Shown piece after piece: positions 10,409 through 18,379 of a stretch of 64,000 nucleotides of DNA (position 1 is the stretch's first letter; each line of letters begins with the position of its first letter). The DNA is taken from positions 620,001 through 684,000 of the forward strand of contig CANNCD010000001.1 in the NCBI GenBank assembly GCA_947503035.1, written 5' to 3'. The notes under the pieces are model-generated. The model saw only the letters and a program-made list of their open reading frames with translations, did not search any database and had not been told where the DNA came from. A program made the position numbers and the translations under genes. The DNA comes from an uncultured Halocynthiibacter sp. Its GTDB lineage: Bacteria; Pseudomonadota; Alphaproteobacteria; Rhodobacterales; Rhodobacteraceae.

Positions 10409-10442
10409 TAAAAAATGCCTCCAACGGCGGAGCGTTGGAAGC
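10409..10442 (-). terminator. Terminator for the small secreted acidic protein gene
   Basis: Read on minus, GCTTCCAACG and CGTTGGAGGC form a 10-bp stem (one G-T pair) with a 6-nt loop, followed by ATTTTTT. It lies about 50 nt past the stop of the 10490-10726 gene, which supports that gene being transcribed on its own. Confidence 0.85.
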
Positions 10443-10489
10443 ATGTGCCAAGACTAGGCGTCTTAGAGTGTGGTGAGCTTGACTAAGCT

Positions 10490-10726
10490 CTAAAACCCAA
10501 AGCCGTCGTCAACATTAAGGTCGATGTCAATCACGACGTCATCGTTTTCGTCCTCGACGCCGAAACCGCCCTTTGCTTTGTCGCTGGCATTCGCGGCAGC
10601 CATTGCCGCGCCCTTACCTTTGCCATTGCCAACACCACGCTTCGAACTATCCGCCAAGGCCGCGCCGGTGCTTAGGCTCAAGGCCATGATGCCTGCAACG
10701 GCAAGTGTCATAAGATTTTTTGACAT
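10490..10726 (-). CDS. Small secreted protein with Gly/Lys region and Asp-rich tail, unknown
   Basis: I do not recognise a named family. The 78-aa product starts MSKNLMTLAVAGIMALSLST, a clear Sec signal peptide ending near ALA, then has a basic Gly/Lys-rich part (KRGVGNGKGKGAAMAA) and an acidic tail DDVVIDIDLNVDDGFGF. The mature protein should be about 55 residues and periplasmic or exported. The start was chosen over an upstream ATG because AGGGA sits 8 nt before it and because it begins the signal peptide. It has its own terminator and a long upstream region, so it is an independent unit. The alternating acidic/hydrophobic tail could bind metal ions; this is speculation. Confidence 0.72.
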   Translation of the reverse strand: MSKNLMTLAVAGIMALSLSTGAALADSSKRGVGNGKGKGAAMAAANASDKAKGGFGVEDENDDVVIDIDLNVDDGFGF

Positions 10727-11060
10727 ATTGATTATTTCCCTGTTTTTATAAAAGACACCATGCACAGCGGGCATCAAACCGTGCGAGAGTTACAAAAATA
10801 AACGGCCAAATCAAGATATTTGCAATAAACCATGCAATATCTGTACGACGGACTGGGGTCATAACACAGTACGTTTCAATGCCGAGAATAGGTTCGAATT
10901 CAGCGACAGTGAACTGTGATGTGTGTATTCTGCCTTGTTTTTATTCGACTAATCACCTGCAGGATGTACAGACAGACGGATAACAGACACGGGCGCTTTG
11001 TCCCGCAAAACGGAGTTTTCCATAGCTAGAACCAAAGTTAGATCTGGAAAATACTGTCGC
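10727..11060. other. 334-nt intergenic region, promoter of the small secreted gene
   Basis: The half next to the secreted-protein gene is AT-rich and must hold its promoter. I see no ORF with a start and ribosome-binding site, no strong hairpin and no repeat. Both flanking genes are on minus. Confidence 0.5.
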
Positions 11061-11510
11061 CTATTTCGCCCCATAAAGCGTTTCGGCGCGGGTCTCGAAG
11101 GCGGCGACGATGCGGGACATGGCTTCGTTGAAGACCACCCCGATCAGGCCCTGAAGGATCGCGTTTTTGAATTCGAAATCAACGAAAAACTCGACTTCGC
11201 AGCCGCCATCCACATCGCGAAACTGCCAATAGGATTTCATATATTTGAACGGCCCATCAAGGTACTCGGTCTCGATCCGGTTATTGTCCTTGAACAGACG
11301 CACGCGGCTGCCGAATTTTTCGCGGAACACCTTAAAGCTGATCACCAGATCGGCCAGCATTTCGTCGCCGCCCTCAATCGGGGTGACGGACCGCACACGG
11401 GCCGCCGCGCACCATGGTAGAAACTTGGAATAGGAGGCCACATCCGCCACAAGATCATACATCTGATCGGCGCTATAGGGCATGGTGCGGGTTTCGTGCT
11501 TGGTTGGCAT
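11061..11510 (-). CDS. Coenzyme Q-binding START-family protein (RatA/COQ10 type)
   Basis: The 149-aa protein belongs to the polyketide cyclase/START-like family of yeast COQ10 and bacterial RatA, small hydrophobic-pocket proteins linked to ubiquinone function. Typical features are TMPYSADQMYDLVADVASYSKFLPWC at the N-terminus, VRLFKDNNRIETEYLDGPFKYM in the middle and the closing helix NEAMSRIVAAFETRA. Upstream in-frame codons to 11627 are unlike the family, so I start at MPTKHETRT; its ribosome-binding site is weak. It lies between unrelated genes, and in roseobacters it is often near lipA, which is 1 kb away here. Confidence 0.85.
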   Translation of the reverse strand: MPTKHETRTMPYSADQMYDLVADVASYSKFLPWCAAARVRSVTPIEGGDEMLADLVISFKVFREKFGSRVRLFKDNNRIETEYLDGPFKYMKSYWQFRDVDGGCEVEFFVDFEFKNAILQGLIGVVFNEAMSRIVAAFETRAETLYGAK

Positions 11511-11627
11511 AAGGGGCCTAGTCGTTTTGGATCGGTCGTGGTTTACTGCGCCTACCATAGCGTGCGGCCAAGGACCAGTTCCATGCGGCGCGATATCGCA
11601 TAAGTGACCGAAAAACAGGAACCACAC

Positions 11628-12176
11628 ATGTCGCAGCCCCCCTATGAGATTGATAAAATGATATCGGCGAAATCCATCGCCGCGCGTATCGAAGATCTCG
11701 CCCGCGAGATTGAGCGCGAATATGCGGAGACGGATAAATTGGTGGTCGTAGGGCTTTTGCGTGGGTCCTTCGTGTTCATCGCGGACCTTGTGCGCGAACT
11801 GGACCTGCCGGTTGAGGTCGATTTCCTTGAGGCGTCGTCCTATGGTGACGGTATGGAGAGTAGCCGAGAAGTCCGTATTCTCAAGGATTTACGCGGCGCA
11901 ATTGAAGCGCGTGACGTGTTGGTGGTCGAAGATATCGTCGACACCGGCCACACATTGCACCACGTGATGGCCCTGTTGCGGTCGCGCAATCCGGCGAAAA
12001 TCCACACCATTGCGTTGCTGGATAAACCAAGCCGGCGCGAGGTCGATTTCGCCGCCGATTGGATCGGGTTCAGCATCCCCGATGAATTCGTTGTGGGCTA
12101 TGGCATTGATTATGCGCAACGCAATCGCAACCTGCCCTTTATCGGTAAGGTGCGTTTTGTTGAGGATGCGTCATGA
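11628..12176 (+). CDS. hpt: Hypoxanthine phosphoribosyltransferase
   Basis: This purine-salvage enzyme joins hypoxanthine (and usually guanine) to PRPP to give IMP/GMP. The 182-aa sequence has the PPi-binding [16 protein letters not shown], the flexible-loop part [10 protein letters not shown], and the PRPP signature [18 protein letters not shown]. The C-terminal [20 protein letters not shown] is typical. The start is the ATG after AGGAACCACAC; an earlier in-frame ATG (11604) lacks a ribosome-binding site. The next small gene overlaps its stop by 4 nt. Confidence 0.93.
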   Translation: MSQPPYEIDKMISAKSIAARIEDLAREIEREYAETDKLVVVGLLRGSFVFIADLVRELDLPVEVDFLEASSYGDGMESSREVRILKDLRGAIEARDVLVVEDIVDTGHTLHHVMALLRSRNPAKIHTIALLDKPSRREVDFAADWIGFSIPDEFVVGYGIDYAQRNRNLPFIGKVRFVEDAS

Positions 12177-12370
12177 ATATGAACCCGCGCCACCTGATGC
12201 GCATGGCCCGCTGGGCCCGCAAACCCCCAAGCGAAAAACGCGTAAAACTGGTCGCGGCGATCATCCTGATCTGCGTGGCGATCTTTGGCGCGGAATATTT
12301 TGGCCTCTGGCCCGATGCGTTGACCACGGAAAAGCCACCGCGGATCAAAGCGAAACCCATCCCAAACTAA
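12173..12370 (+). CDS. Small single-span membrane protein, unknown
   Basis: This 65-aa protein starts in an ATGA overlap with the hpt stop, which argues that it is really translated. Its first 25 residues are basic ([18 protein letters not shown]), followed by one hydrophobic span [21 protein letters not shown] and a short Pro/Lys tail, suggesting an inner-membrane protein with the N-terminus inside. I recognise no function, and no link to purine salvage is evident beyond the operon. Confidence 0.75.
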   Translation: MNMNPRHLMRMARWARKPPSEKRVKLVAAIILICVAIFGAEYFGLWPDALTTEKPPRIKAKPIPN

Positions 12371-12396
12371 AACAGCCGCCCGATTGGGGCGGCTGT
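12369..12396 (-). terminator. Terminator of lipA (may act both ways)
   Basis: The perfect stem ACAGCCGCCC/GGGCGGCTGT has a 5-nt loop. On minus it is followed by TTTT, fitting the end of lipA 25 nt upstream. The plus-strand side has only a weak T-run. Confidence 0.8.
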
Positions 12397-12420
12397 CTGT
12401 TGTCGTAATTGAGTGGTCGC

Positions 12421-13374
12421 CTATGAACGACCCAGTTTTTCCATACGGGCCGCGCGCAGTTTCGCGAAATCGTCGCCAGCGTGATAGGATGACCGCGTCA
12501 ATGGCGTCGCGGACACCATGAGGAAGCCTTTGCCGTAAGCGGCCTTTTCATAGCTTTCGAATTCTTCTGGCGTCACGAAACGATCCACGGCGTGGTGTTT
12601 CGGTGTCGGCTGAAGATATTGACCGATGGTCAGGAAATCGATGTCGGCGGCGCGCATGTCTTCCATGACTTGGATCACGGCCTGACGGTCTTCGCCAAGA
12701 CCAACCATGATGCCGGATTTGGTGAACATCGAAGGATCAAGTTCCTTCACGCGCTGAAGCAGGCGCAAAGAATGGAAGTACCGCGCACCTGGGCGCACCT
12801 CGGGGTAGAGACCCGGAACGGTTTCAAGGTTGTGGTTGAACACGTCGGGTTTCGCCGCAACCACGATTTCAAGCGCGCTATCGTCACAACGGATGAAGTC
12901 AGGCGTCAGAATTTCGATGGTGGTGTTTGGCGACTGGCGACGCACGGCGCGGATGGTTTGGGCGAAATGTTCCGCGCCACCGTCCTCGACGTCATCACGG
13001 TCAACGGATGTAATTACAACGTGGTTCAGACCCAGCTTTTTAACCGCATCGGCAACACGGCCCGGTTCAAACACATCAAGCGCCTCTGGCGGTTTGCCGG
13101 TCGCGATGTTGCAGAAGGTACAGGCGCGGGTACAGACCTCGCCCATGATCATCATGGTGGCGTGGCCTTGGGACCAACATTCGCCCACATTCGGACAGCC
13201 GGCTTCTTCGCACACGGTCGTCAGTTTGTTCTCACGCATAATCTTATGCGTTTCGGCATAGCCCTTGCCGCCGGGGGCTTTTACCCGAATCCAGCTTGGC
13301 TTCTTTGGCTGGGCATTATCAGGCCGCTTGGCCTTTTCTGGGTGGCGTTGAGCCGGAATTTTGAGGTCGCGCAT
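12421..13374 (-). CDS. lipA: Lipoyl synthase
   Basis: LipA is a radical-SAM enzyme that inserts two sulfurs into octanoyl groups to form lipoate on the 2-oxoacid dehydrogenases and GcvH. The 317-aa protein has both iron-sulfur cysteine motifs: the auxiliary cluster [13 protein letters not shown] and the SAM cluster [13 protein letters not shown]. The closing region [15 protein letters not shown] contains the RSSYHA signature. It is divergent from aqpZ over a 156-nt gap. Confidence 0.96.
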   Translation of the reverse strand: MRDLKIPAQRHPEKAKRPDNAQPKKPSWIRVKAPGGKGYAETHKIMRENKLTTVCEEAGCPNVGECWSQGHATMMIMGEVCTRACTFCNIATGKPPEALDVFEPGRVADAVKKLGLNHVVITSVDRDDVEDGGAEHFAQTIRAVRRQSPNTTIEILTPDFIRCDDSALEIVVAAKPDVFNHNLETVPGLYPEVRPGARYFHSLRLLQRVKELDPSMFTKSGIMVGLGEDRQAVIQVMEDMRAADIDFLTIGQYLQPTPKHHAVDRFVTPEEFESYEKAAYGKGFLMVSATPLTRSSYHAGDDFAKLRAARMEKLGRS

Positions 13375-13530
13375 AGGATATTCCCCTTATCTGCGCGCAG
13401 TATATGGTTTTTATCTGGATGCACCAGAGCCAGTTTGCGCATTGCATATCGGCCTTGCGTATGAGGGGCGGCTTGGCCCGAAAATAATTGGTATCGGCCC
13501 AGATTTGGCCAATCGTAAGAGGTAAATGAG

Positions 13531-14208
13531 ATGAAAAAATCAATCGCAGAAATTATCGGCACCTTTATTTTGGTGTTTTTTGGCTGTGGCTCGGCGGTCT
13601 TTATGGGCGCGGAAATCGGGATGCTCGGCATTTCATTGGCCTTTGGTCTGTCGATTGTGGCGGCCGCCTATGGAATCGGGGCGATCTCGGGGGCGCATTT
13701 GAACCCTGCCGTGTCGCTTGGCATGGTTGTCGCGGGACGCATGTCCCCCAAAGAATGCGGCCAATACGTTATCGCACAGGTGATCGGCGCGGTTTTGGCG
13801 GCGCTATCGATTTGGGTCATCGCATCCGGTAAGGCAGATTATTCGGTTGCCGAAAACGGTCTGGGTCAGAACGGCTTTGGCGCGGGATATTTGGGTGAAT
13901 ACTCCCTGATCTCGGCACTTCTCTTTGAAATCATTGCGACATTCCTGTTTGTCACCGTCATTCTTGGGGCAACAGAAAATGGCGCACCCGCCGCGATGGC
14001 CGGTTTGGCAATTGGCCTGACCCTTGCGGCGATCCACCTTGTGGGCATCAACATCACAGGCGTTTCTGTGAACCCTGCCCGTTCATTTGGTCCTGCTCTC
14101 TTTGCCGGTGGCAAAGCGCTCGCGGACCTTTGGGTCTTTATTTTGGCCCCACTCGCAGGCGGCGCACTGGCAGGTGCGCTCTATGCAACCGGTACCACCC
14201 GGGCGTAG
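13531..14208 (+). CDS. aqpZ: Aquaporin Z-type water channel
   Basis: This inner-membrane water channel has 225 residues and six hydrophobic helices. Both half-helix NPA boxes are present: SGAHLNPAVSLGM and GVSVNPARSFGPALF. The Arg after the second NPA is the selectivity-filter arginine of water channels, and the Gly/Leu context resembles AqpZ rather than GlpF. AGAGG lies 8 nt before the ATG. A terminator follows within 25 nt, so it is transcribed alone. Confidence 0.94.
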   Translation: MKKSIAEIIGTFILVFFGCGSAVFMGAEIGMLGISLAFGLSIVAAAYGIGAISGAHLNPAVSLGMVVAGRMSPKECGQYVIAQVIGAVLAALSIWVIASGKADYSVAENGLGQNGFGAGYLGEYSLISALLFEIIATFLFVTVILGATENGAPAAMAGLAIGLTLAAIHLVGINITGVSVNPARSFGPALFAGGKALADLWVFILAPLAGGALAGALYATGTTRA

Positions 14209-14228
14209 CCCCCACACTCACGGCGCGC

Positions 14229-14259
14229 AAAAGGTCGTCCCTCGGGGCGGCCTTTTTTT
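14229..14259 (+). terminator. Terminator after aqpZ
   Basis: AAAGGTCGTCC pairs with GGGCGGCCTTT around a short loop and is followed by seven T residues. Confidence 0.88.
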
Positions 14260-14373
14260 GTGCAATTTTTTTGATCCGCGACAGTTTTCCGCCAAATGAA
14301 ATCGTCTGTCGTTGAAGTTACCTTAGAATCGTTTTAAGCGTGGCTCATCTCCAATTTTTCCAAGGATAAACAG

Positions 14374-14922
14374 ATGCAAGCTGGTGTAACCCTCCCATCC
14401 GTTACGTTTAAAACGCGCGTGCGCGACGAATCCATCGGCGGTGACAACCCGTTCCGTTGGGAAGACAAAACAACTGCCGACTATTTCGCTGGCAAACGCG
14501 TTGTTCTGTTCTCGCTTCCTGGTGCGTTCACCCCAACATGTTCCACATACCAATTGCCTGGTTTCGAAAACGGCTTTGCTGATTTTCAGGCCGAAGGCAT
14601 CGACGGCATCTACTGCATGTCCGTGAACGACAGCTTTGTGATGAACAAATGGGCCCAATCCCAGAACCTCGAAAACGTTGGCGTGATCCCTGATGGTTCC
14701 GGCGAATTCACGCGCAAAATGGGTATGCTTGTTGCCAAAGACAACCTGGGTTTCGGTGTGCGTTCATGGCGCTACGCGGCCGTTGTAAACGACGGTGTGA
14801 TCGAAGCATGGTTCGAAGAGCCAGGTCTTGCGGACAACCACGGCGAAGACCCATATGGCGTGTCTTCCCCAGAAACAGTTTTGGAATGGTTGAAATCCGA
14901 GGCCGCTGTTAAAGCTGCCTAA
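14374..14922 (+). CDS. Peroxiredoxin, Prx5-like
   Basis: This thiol peroxidase reduces hydrogen peroxide and organic peroxides in the cytoplasm. The 182-aa protein has the peroxidatic-cysteine motif LPGAFTPTCSTYQLPGF of the Prx5 (AhpE/hybrid Prx) family; Thr and Cys of the P-T-x-x-C-type site are visible. No fused glutaredoxin domain follows, so reduction must come from a separate glutaredoxin or thioredoxin. Codon usage is strongly biased as in highly expressed genes. It ends at its own terminator. Confidence 0.92.
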   Translation: MQAGVTLPSVTFKTRVRDESIGGDNPFRWEDKTTADYFAGKRVVLFSLPGAFTPTCSTYQLPGFENGFADFQAEGIDGIYCMSVNDSFVMNKWAQSQNLENVGVIPDGSGEFTRKMGMLVAKDNLGFGVRSWRYAAVVNDGVIEAWFEEPGLADNHGEDPYGVSSPETVLEWLKSEAAVKAA

Positions 14923-14944
14923 TCACCGTCCAATTTCGAATGCA

Positions 14945-14972
14945 ATGCCCGTACGTTTGTGCGGGCATTTTT
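14945..14972 (+). terminator. Terminator after the peroxiredoxin gene
   Basis: ATGCCCG and CGGGCAT form a 7-bp stem with a 10-nt loop followed by TTTTT. Confidence 0.85.
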
Positions 14973-14996
14973 CGTTTGCGTGTCATCGTTCGACGC

Positions 14997-15027
14997 AAAA
15001 AAATACGGCCACCTGATGGGGTGGCCG
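14997..15027 (-). terminator. Terminator of the DUF6456 gene
   Basis: On minus, CGGCCACC and GGTGGCCG form a stem followed by TATTTTTTT, 22 nt after the stop of the 15049-16173 gene. Confidence 0.82.
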
Positions 15028-15048
15028 CTTTTGTTTCCATATTGGAAC

Positions 15049-16173
15049 CTATCCGATCATCGGTCCATGAGGGCCATATGCCTCATCATAGTGGCGCTTA
15101 AGCCGTTGAAGCGCGATGCGCAGAACGATCTTGCCTGATCGTGCGGACCAGCCCATGCGCTTTTCTGCGGCCTCCATACCTTCCAAAAAGCAACAACAGC
15201 GCAGAACCACATCCCCAAGACCCGGACCCAAATCCCGAAGCGCAAGCGACACGCGATCACGTGCATTGCCCGAACGGTCCGACGCATCCCCCGCGCCCGT
15301 GCCACGGGAACCACCAGTTAGGAATTTCTCCCAGTTTTGCGCAACCCGTGGGCCCATCTGTGCGATTTCAAAATCCTCGCGCAGACGTTCGCCAGCGGTC
15401 ACCAAATCCGGTGATAGAAACGGTGTGCCGTCCTTATCCCGACGTCGCGCAAGCGTGGCAAGCGGGGACTCAGCAAGGTTATAGCGTGTCGTGCGCGGCT
15501 TTTGACCTGGTGCGTCGACGATCTCTTTTTCACCCCATTCACGGTGCTGTTCGCCGAACACCGAAGGCGCCTCGGCAAAGCCCGCATTGTCCTTCAGCAA
15601 CTCCTGCTCGGCCAATAGACGTTTAAGCGCAAGACGCCCTGCCTTGGTCACTTCATACTGCGAGACTTTTGACTTTTTTGTACATGAAATCCAGTCCTTA
15701 AGTGCCATCGCCTGTGCGATTTCACGATCCACAATCGCCGTACGTGCCGTCTGGCCACCGGGCAAGGTGCGCATAACAACAGCACGATCAAGGTCGGCCC
15801 CAACGATAAGAACCGCACCGGTTTCACACAGGCGGCGAAGGACGCGACGACCCTCTTTGTTCAATTTTGTTTCGTCTGTTTTAAGGTGCTTTTTGCGAAG
15901 GGGTGCAGTCATTTCAGGTCCGTCCTCTGTGTTAGTCTTGGGCGTAGCAAGCGCCCCAAAGGTCGAGAGTGCCTCGTCAATCAACGGATCATCGCGACGG
16001 TTTTCGTACCGTCTGATTTGCCGCAGAACCGTTGACGCATGACAGCCTGAGTTGCGCGCGACCTCACGAATAGAAAGACTCTGTTCGGTATGCTGGATAT
16101 ATCGCGGCGCAGCCTCGGGTATCCATTTTGGTACGTTCGGGCCTGCTGTTGAGATGCCGGTCCTGTCCGCCAT
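15049..16173 (-). CDS. DUF6456 protein with helix-turn-helix, putative DNA-binding regulator
   Basis: The 374-aa protein has an N-terminal helix-turn-helix reading LSIREVARNSGCHASTVLRQIRRYENRRDD (about residues 30-60) and a C-terminal domain of DUF6456 type (GMEAAEKRMGWSARSGKIVLRIALQRLKRHY). The middle is basic and Lys/Arg-rich. This suggests a cytoplasmic transcription regulator, but target and signal are unknown. The start is placed at MADRTGIST because AGGA lies 6 nt before it; upstream in-frame codons are unlikely. It is divergent from a DUF6477 gene, and both families seem confined to the Rhodobacterales group. Confidence 0.78.
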   Translation of the reverse strand: MADRTGISTAGPNVPKWIPEAAPRYIQHTEQSLSIREVARNSGCHASTVLRQIRRYENRRDDPLIDEALSTFGALATPKTNTEDGPEMTAPLRKKHLKTDETKLNKEGRRVLRRLCETGAVLIVGADLDRAVVMRTLPGGQTARTAIVDREIAQAMALKDWISCTKKSKVSQYEVTKAGRLALKRLLAEQELLKDNAGFAEAPSVFGEQHREWGEKEIVDAPGQKPRTTRYNLAESPLATLARRRDKDGTPFLSPDLVTAGERLREDFEIAQMGPRVAQNWEKFLTGGSRGTGAGDASDRSGNARDRVSLALRDLGPGLGDVVLRCCCFLEGMEAAEKRMGWSARSGKIVLRIALQRLKRHYDEAYGPHGPMIG

Positions 16174-16394
16174 GGTCATTCCTTTCTTCGTATCGTCTTG
16201 CCCCCCTATGGGGGAATTGCACTCAAGCAACCTTGGGTTGCATTAGTTGCGCATAAGTTAAAATCTTCAACAATTTTCATTATTGTTTCTAAATCATAAA
16301 CAATTGAACACGGTGCGTTCGGTGGAGGTGGGCGCAACGCAACACCCGACAGACCTGTGGCATCGTTTACGAAATCGAAACAATGGAGATCCCC

Positions 16395-16688
16395 ATGCAA
16401 GATATTCTTACGATGCTAAAACAGCTAAACCGCCCCCGTCTTTTGATCCGCGCGGCCCGTTTTGGGCAAAAAGATTACCGTCGCGAACGTGATCTTCGTC
16501 GTATTCTAAAGACAACCGCGGCCCCTGCTGGCCCAGGGCGCGCGATCGTTGAATTGATCGGTGTTGAAACCCAACACGAAGACAAACGTAAAACGGGCGA
16601 CGCCTCCTATAGCATCGCCCGTCACATCGAAGTTCTGATCGCGCTTATGGCCGAAGCCAAGTTCCTTGAGGCGCGTCAAAGCGCCTAG
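16395..16688 (+). CDS. DUF6477 family protein
   Basis: The small basic protein (97 aa) matches my memory of DUF6477: LNRPRLLIRAARFGQKDYRRERDLRRIL followed by SYSIARHIEVLIALMAEAKF. It contains no membrane segment or signal peptide. Function is unknown; the Arg-rich N-terminus could bind nucleic acid. I start at the second Met because GGAG lies 6 nt ahead of it. It shares a 221-nt intergenic region with the divergently transcribed DUF6456 regulator, which may control it. It converges on the MttB-family gene with 4 nt between stops. Confidence 0.78.
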   Translation: MQDILTMLKQLNRPRLLIRAARFGQKDYRRERDLRRILKTTAAPAGPGRAIVELIGVETQHEDKRKTGDASYSIARHIEVLIALMAEAKFLEARQSA

Positions 16689-16692
16689 GATA

Positions 16693-18228
16693 TCAATCAG
16701 GCAATTCCGATTTTCTCTTTTGAATAAAGCCGGTTAGCGCCTGATGCACCATGGGGTCCAAGGGCGGAGCGACATAGGAAGACAACAGTTTTTCAACCCG
16801 TCGCGCCGCCAGAACCGTGCTATCTGGCGCCCCATCTTCGTCCCATGTTTCAAAAGGGCGATAATCCAAAACCTCGGTCCGCCAGAACGCATCCTTATAG
16901 TTCGCATGCGTATGCGCGCAGTCCAGATAATGCCCGCCTGGACCCACCTCTTCGATGGCCCCCATTGCCTGTGCATTCTCGTCGCTGTTAACACCTGCGG
17001 CCATCTTATGCAGCGCCCCCAACTGATCCGCATCAAGAACGAACTTCTCAAACGAAGCCACAAGCCCCCCTTCCAGCCAGCCACATGCGTGCAACATAAA
17101 GTTCACGCCACCCATCAGCGCCGCGTTCAACGTGTGCGCGGTTTCATAGGCCGCCTGCGCATCAGGAAGCTTGGAGCCGCATAAACCGCCGCCAGATCTA
17201 AACGGAAGGTTAAGACGACGGGCCAGTTGCCCTGCCCCGTAAAGGATTTGTGAAGCTTCTGGGGTTCCAAAGGTCGGCGCACCGGAATTCATGTCCAATG
17301 ACGACACGAATGCGCCGAAGATCATCGGCGCCCCCGGACGAACAAGTTGGCTATAGGCAATGCCGGCCATGACCTCGGCCAGAACTTGGGTCAATGTGCC
17401 CATGACGGAGACCGGTGCCATCGCCCCGCCCACAATGAACGGTGACAAAATACAGGCCTGATTGTTCGCGGCATACACTTCGAGCGCGCCCATCATCGTA
17501 TCGTCAAAGGTCATGGGCGAATTGACGTTAATAAGGGACGTCATAACCGTGTTGTTCTGCACGAACTCTTTGCCGAACAGAATTTCGCACATGTCGACGC
17601 TGTCTTGGGCGCGCGATCCTTCGGTGACCGAGCCCATAAACGGTTTGTCAGAATACACCATATGCGCCATCAACATATCAAGGTGACGTTTATTGACCGG
17701 CACATCCGTCGGTTCGCACACCGTGCCGCCCGAATGGTGCAACCATTTCGACATATAGCCCAGTTTCACGAACTTTTCGAAATCGTCCATCGTCGCATAA
17801 CGACGCCCCCCTTCCAAATCACGCACAAACGGCGGACCATAAACCGGCGCAAGAACAAGGTTATCACCGCCAATTTCCACATTCCGTTCCGGATTACGGG
17901 CGTGTTGCACGAATTTCGACGGCGCGGTCGACATCAATTTGCGCGCAAGGCCGCGTGGGATGCGTACGCGATTTCCGTCAACCTCGGCACCTGCGGTGCG
18001 CCAACGGATCAACGCGGCGGGGTTATCGGTGAAATCGACGCCAATCTCGGCCAAGACCGTTTCGGCATTGGTTTCGATGGTTTGCAGGGCCGCCTCGTCC
18101 AGAATCTCATAATTCGGAATATTGCGTGTGATATATTTGGCGGTGTCAAAATTGGTGGCGGTCCGTGCGGCGCGGCGCGCGGCCCCACCTCCGCCCCGTT
18201 TGCGACGTGTTGCGCGGTCTTCTGTCAT
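16693..18228 (-). CDS. Trimethylamine methyltransferase (MttB) superfamily protein, non-pyrrolysine type
   Basis: The 511-aa protein belongs to the MttB superfamily of corrinoid-dependent methyltransferases. Recognisable segments are NAETVLAEIGVDFTDNPAALIRWRTAGAEVDGNRVRIP (split by eye), GGTVCEPTDVPVNKRHLDMLM and GGLCGSKLPDAQAAYETAHTLNAALMGGVNFMLHACGWLEGGL in shorter form near residues 330-390. No in-frame amber codon is present, so it lacks pyrrolysine and probably acts on quaternary amines such as glycine betaine or a similar compound rather than on trimethylamine. The first 25 residues are Arg/Gly-rich. No corrinoid protein gene sits next to it. The substrate is not readable from sequence. 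Confidence 0.82.
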   Translation of the reverse strand: MTEDRATRRKRGGGGAARRAARTATNFDTAKYITRNIPNYEILDEAALQTIETNAETVLAEIGVDFTDNPAALIRWRTAGAEVDGNRVRIPRGLARKLMSTAPSKFVQHARNPERNVEIGGDNLVLAPVYGPPFVRDLEGGRRYATMDDFEKFVKLGYMSKWLHHSGGTVCEPTDVPVNKRHLDMLMAHMVYSDKPFMGSVTEGSRAQDSVDMCEILFGKEFVQNNTVMTSLINVNSPMTFDDTMMGALEVYAANNQACILSPFIVGGAMAPVSVMGTLTQVLAEVMAGIAYSQLVRPGAPMIFGAFVSSLDMNSGAPTFGTPEASQILYGAGQLARRLNLPFRSGGGLCGSKLPDAQAAYETAHTLNAALMGGVNFMLHACGWLEGGLVASFEKFVLDADQLGALHKMAAGVNSDENAQAMGAIEEVGPGGHYLDCAHTHANYKDAFWRTEVLDYRPFETWDEDGAPDSTVLAARRVEKLLSSYVAPPLDPMVHQALTGFIQKRKSELPD

Positions 18229-18379
18229 GGCGCGGCCCTTTCGAATCTGTGGTCATTTCTTCACGGTACGACGTGTTTTTTGACCACCGACGTGCGAAAG
18301 CGGCACGGAATATATAAATGCGACATTCACAGGGCGAAACGTCACTTGATCCGAACGGAAAACCGCCGTATTTGGAGCC

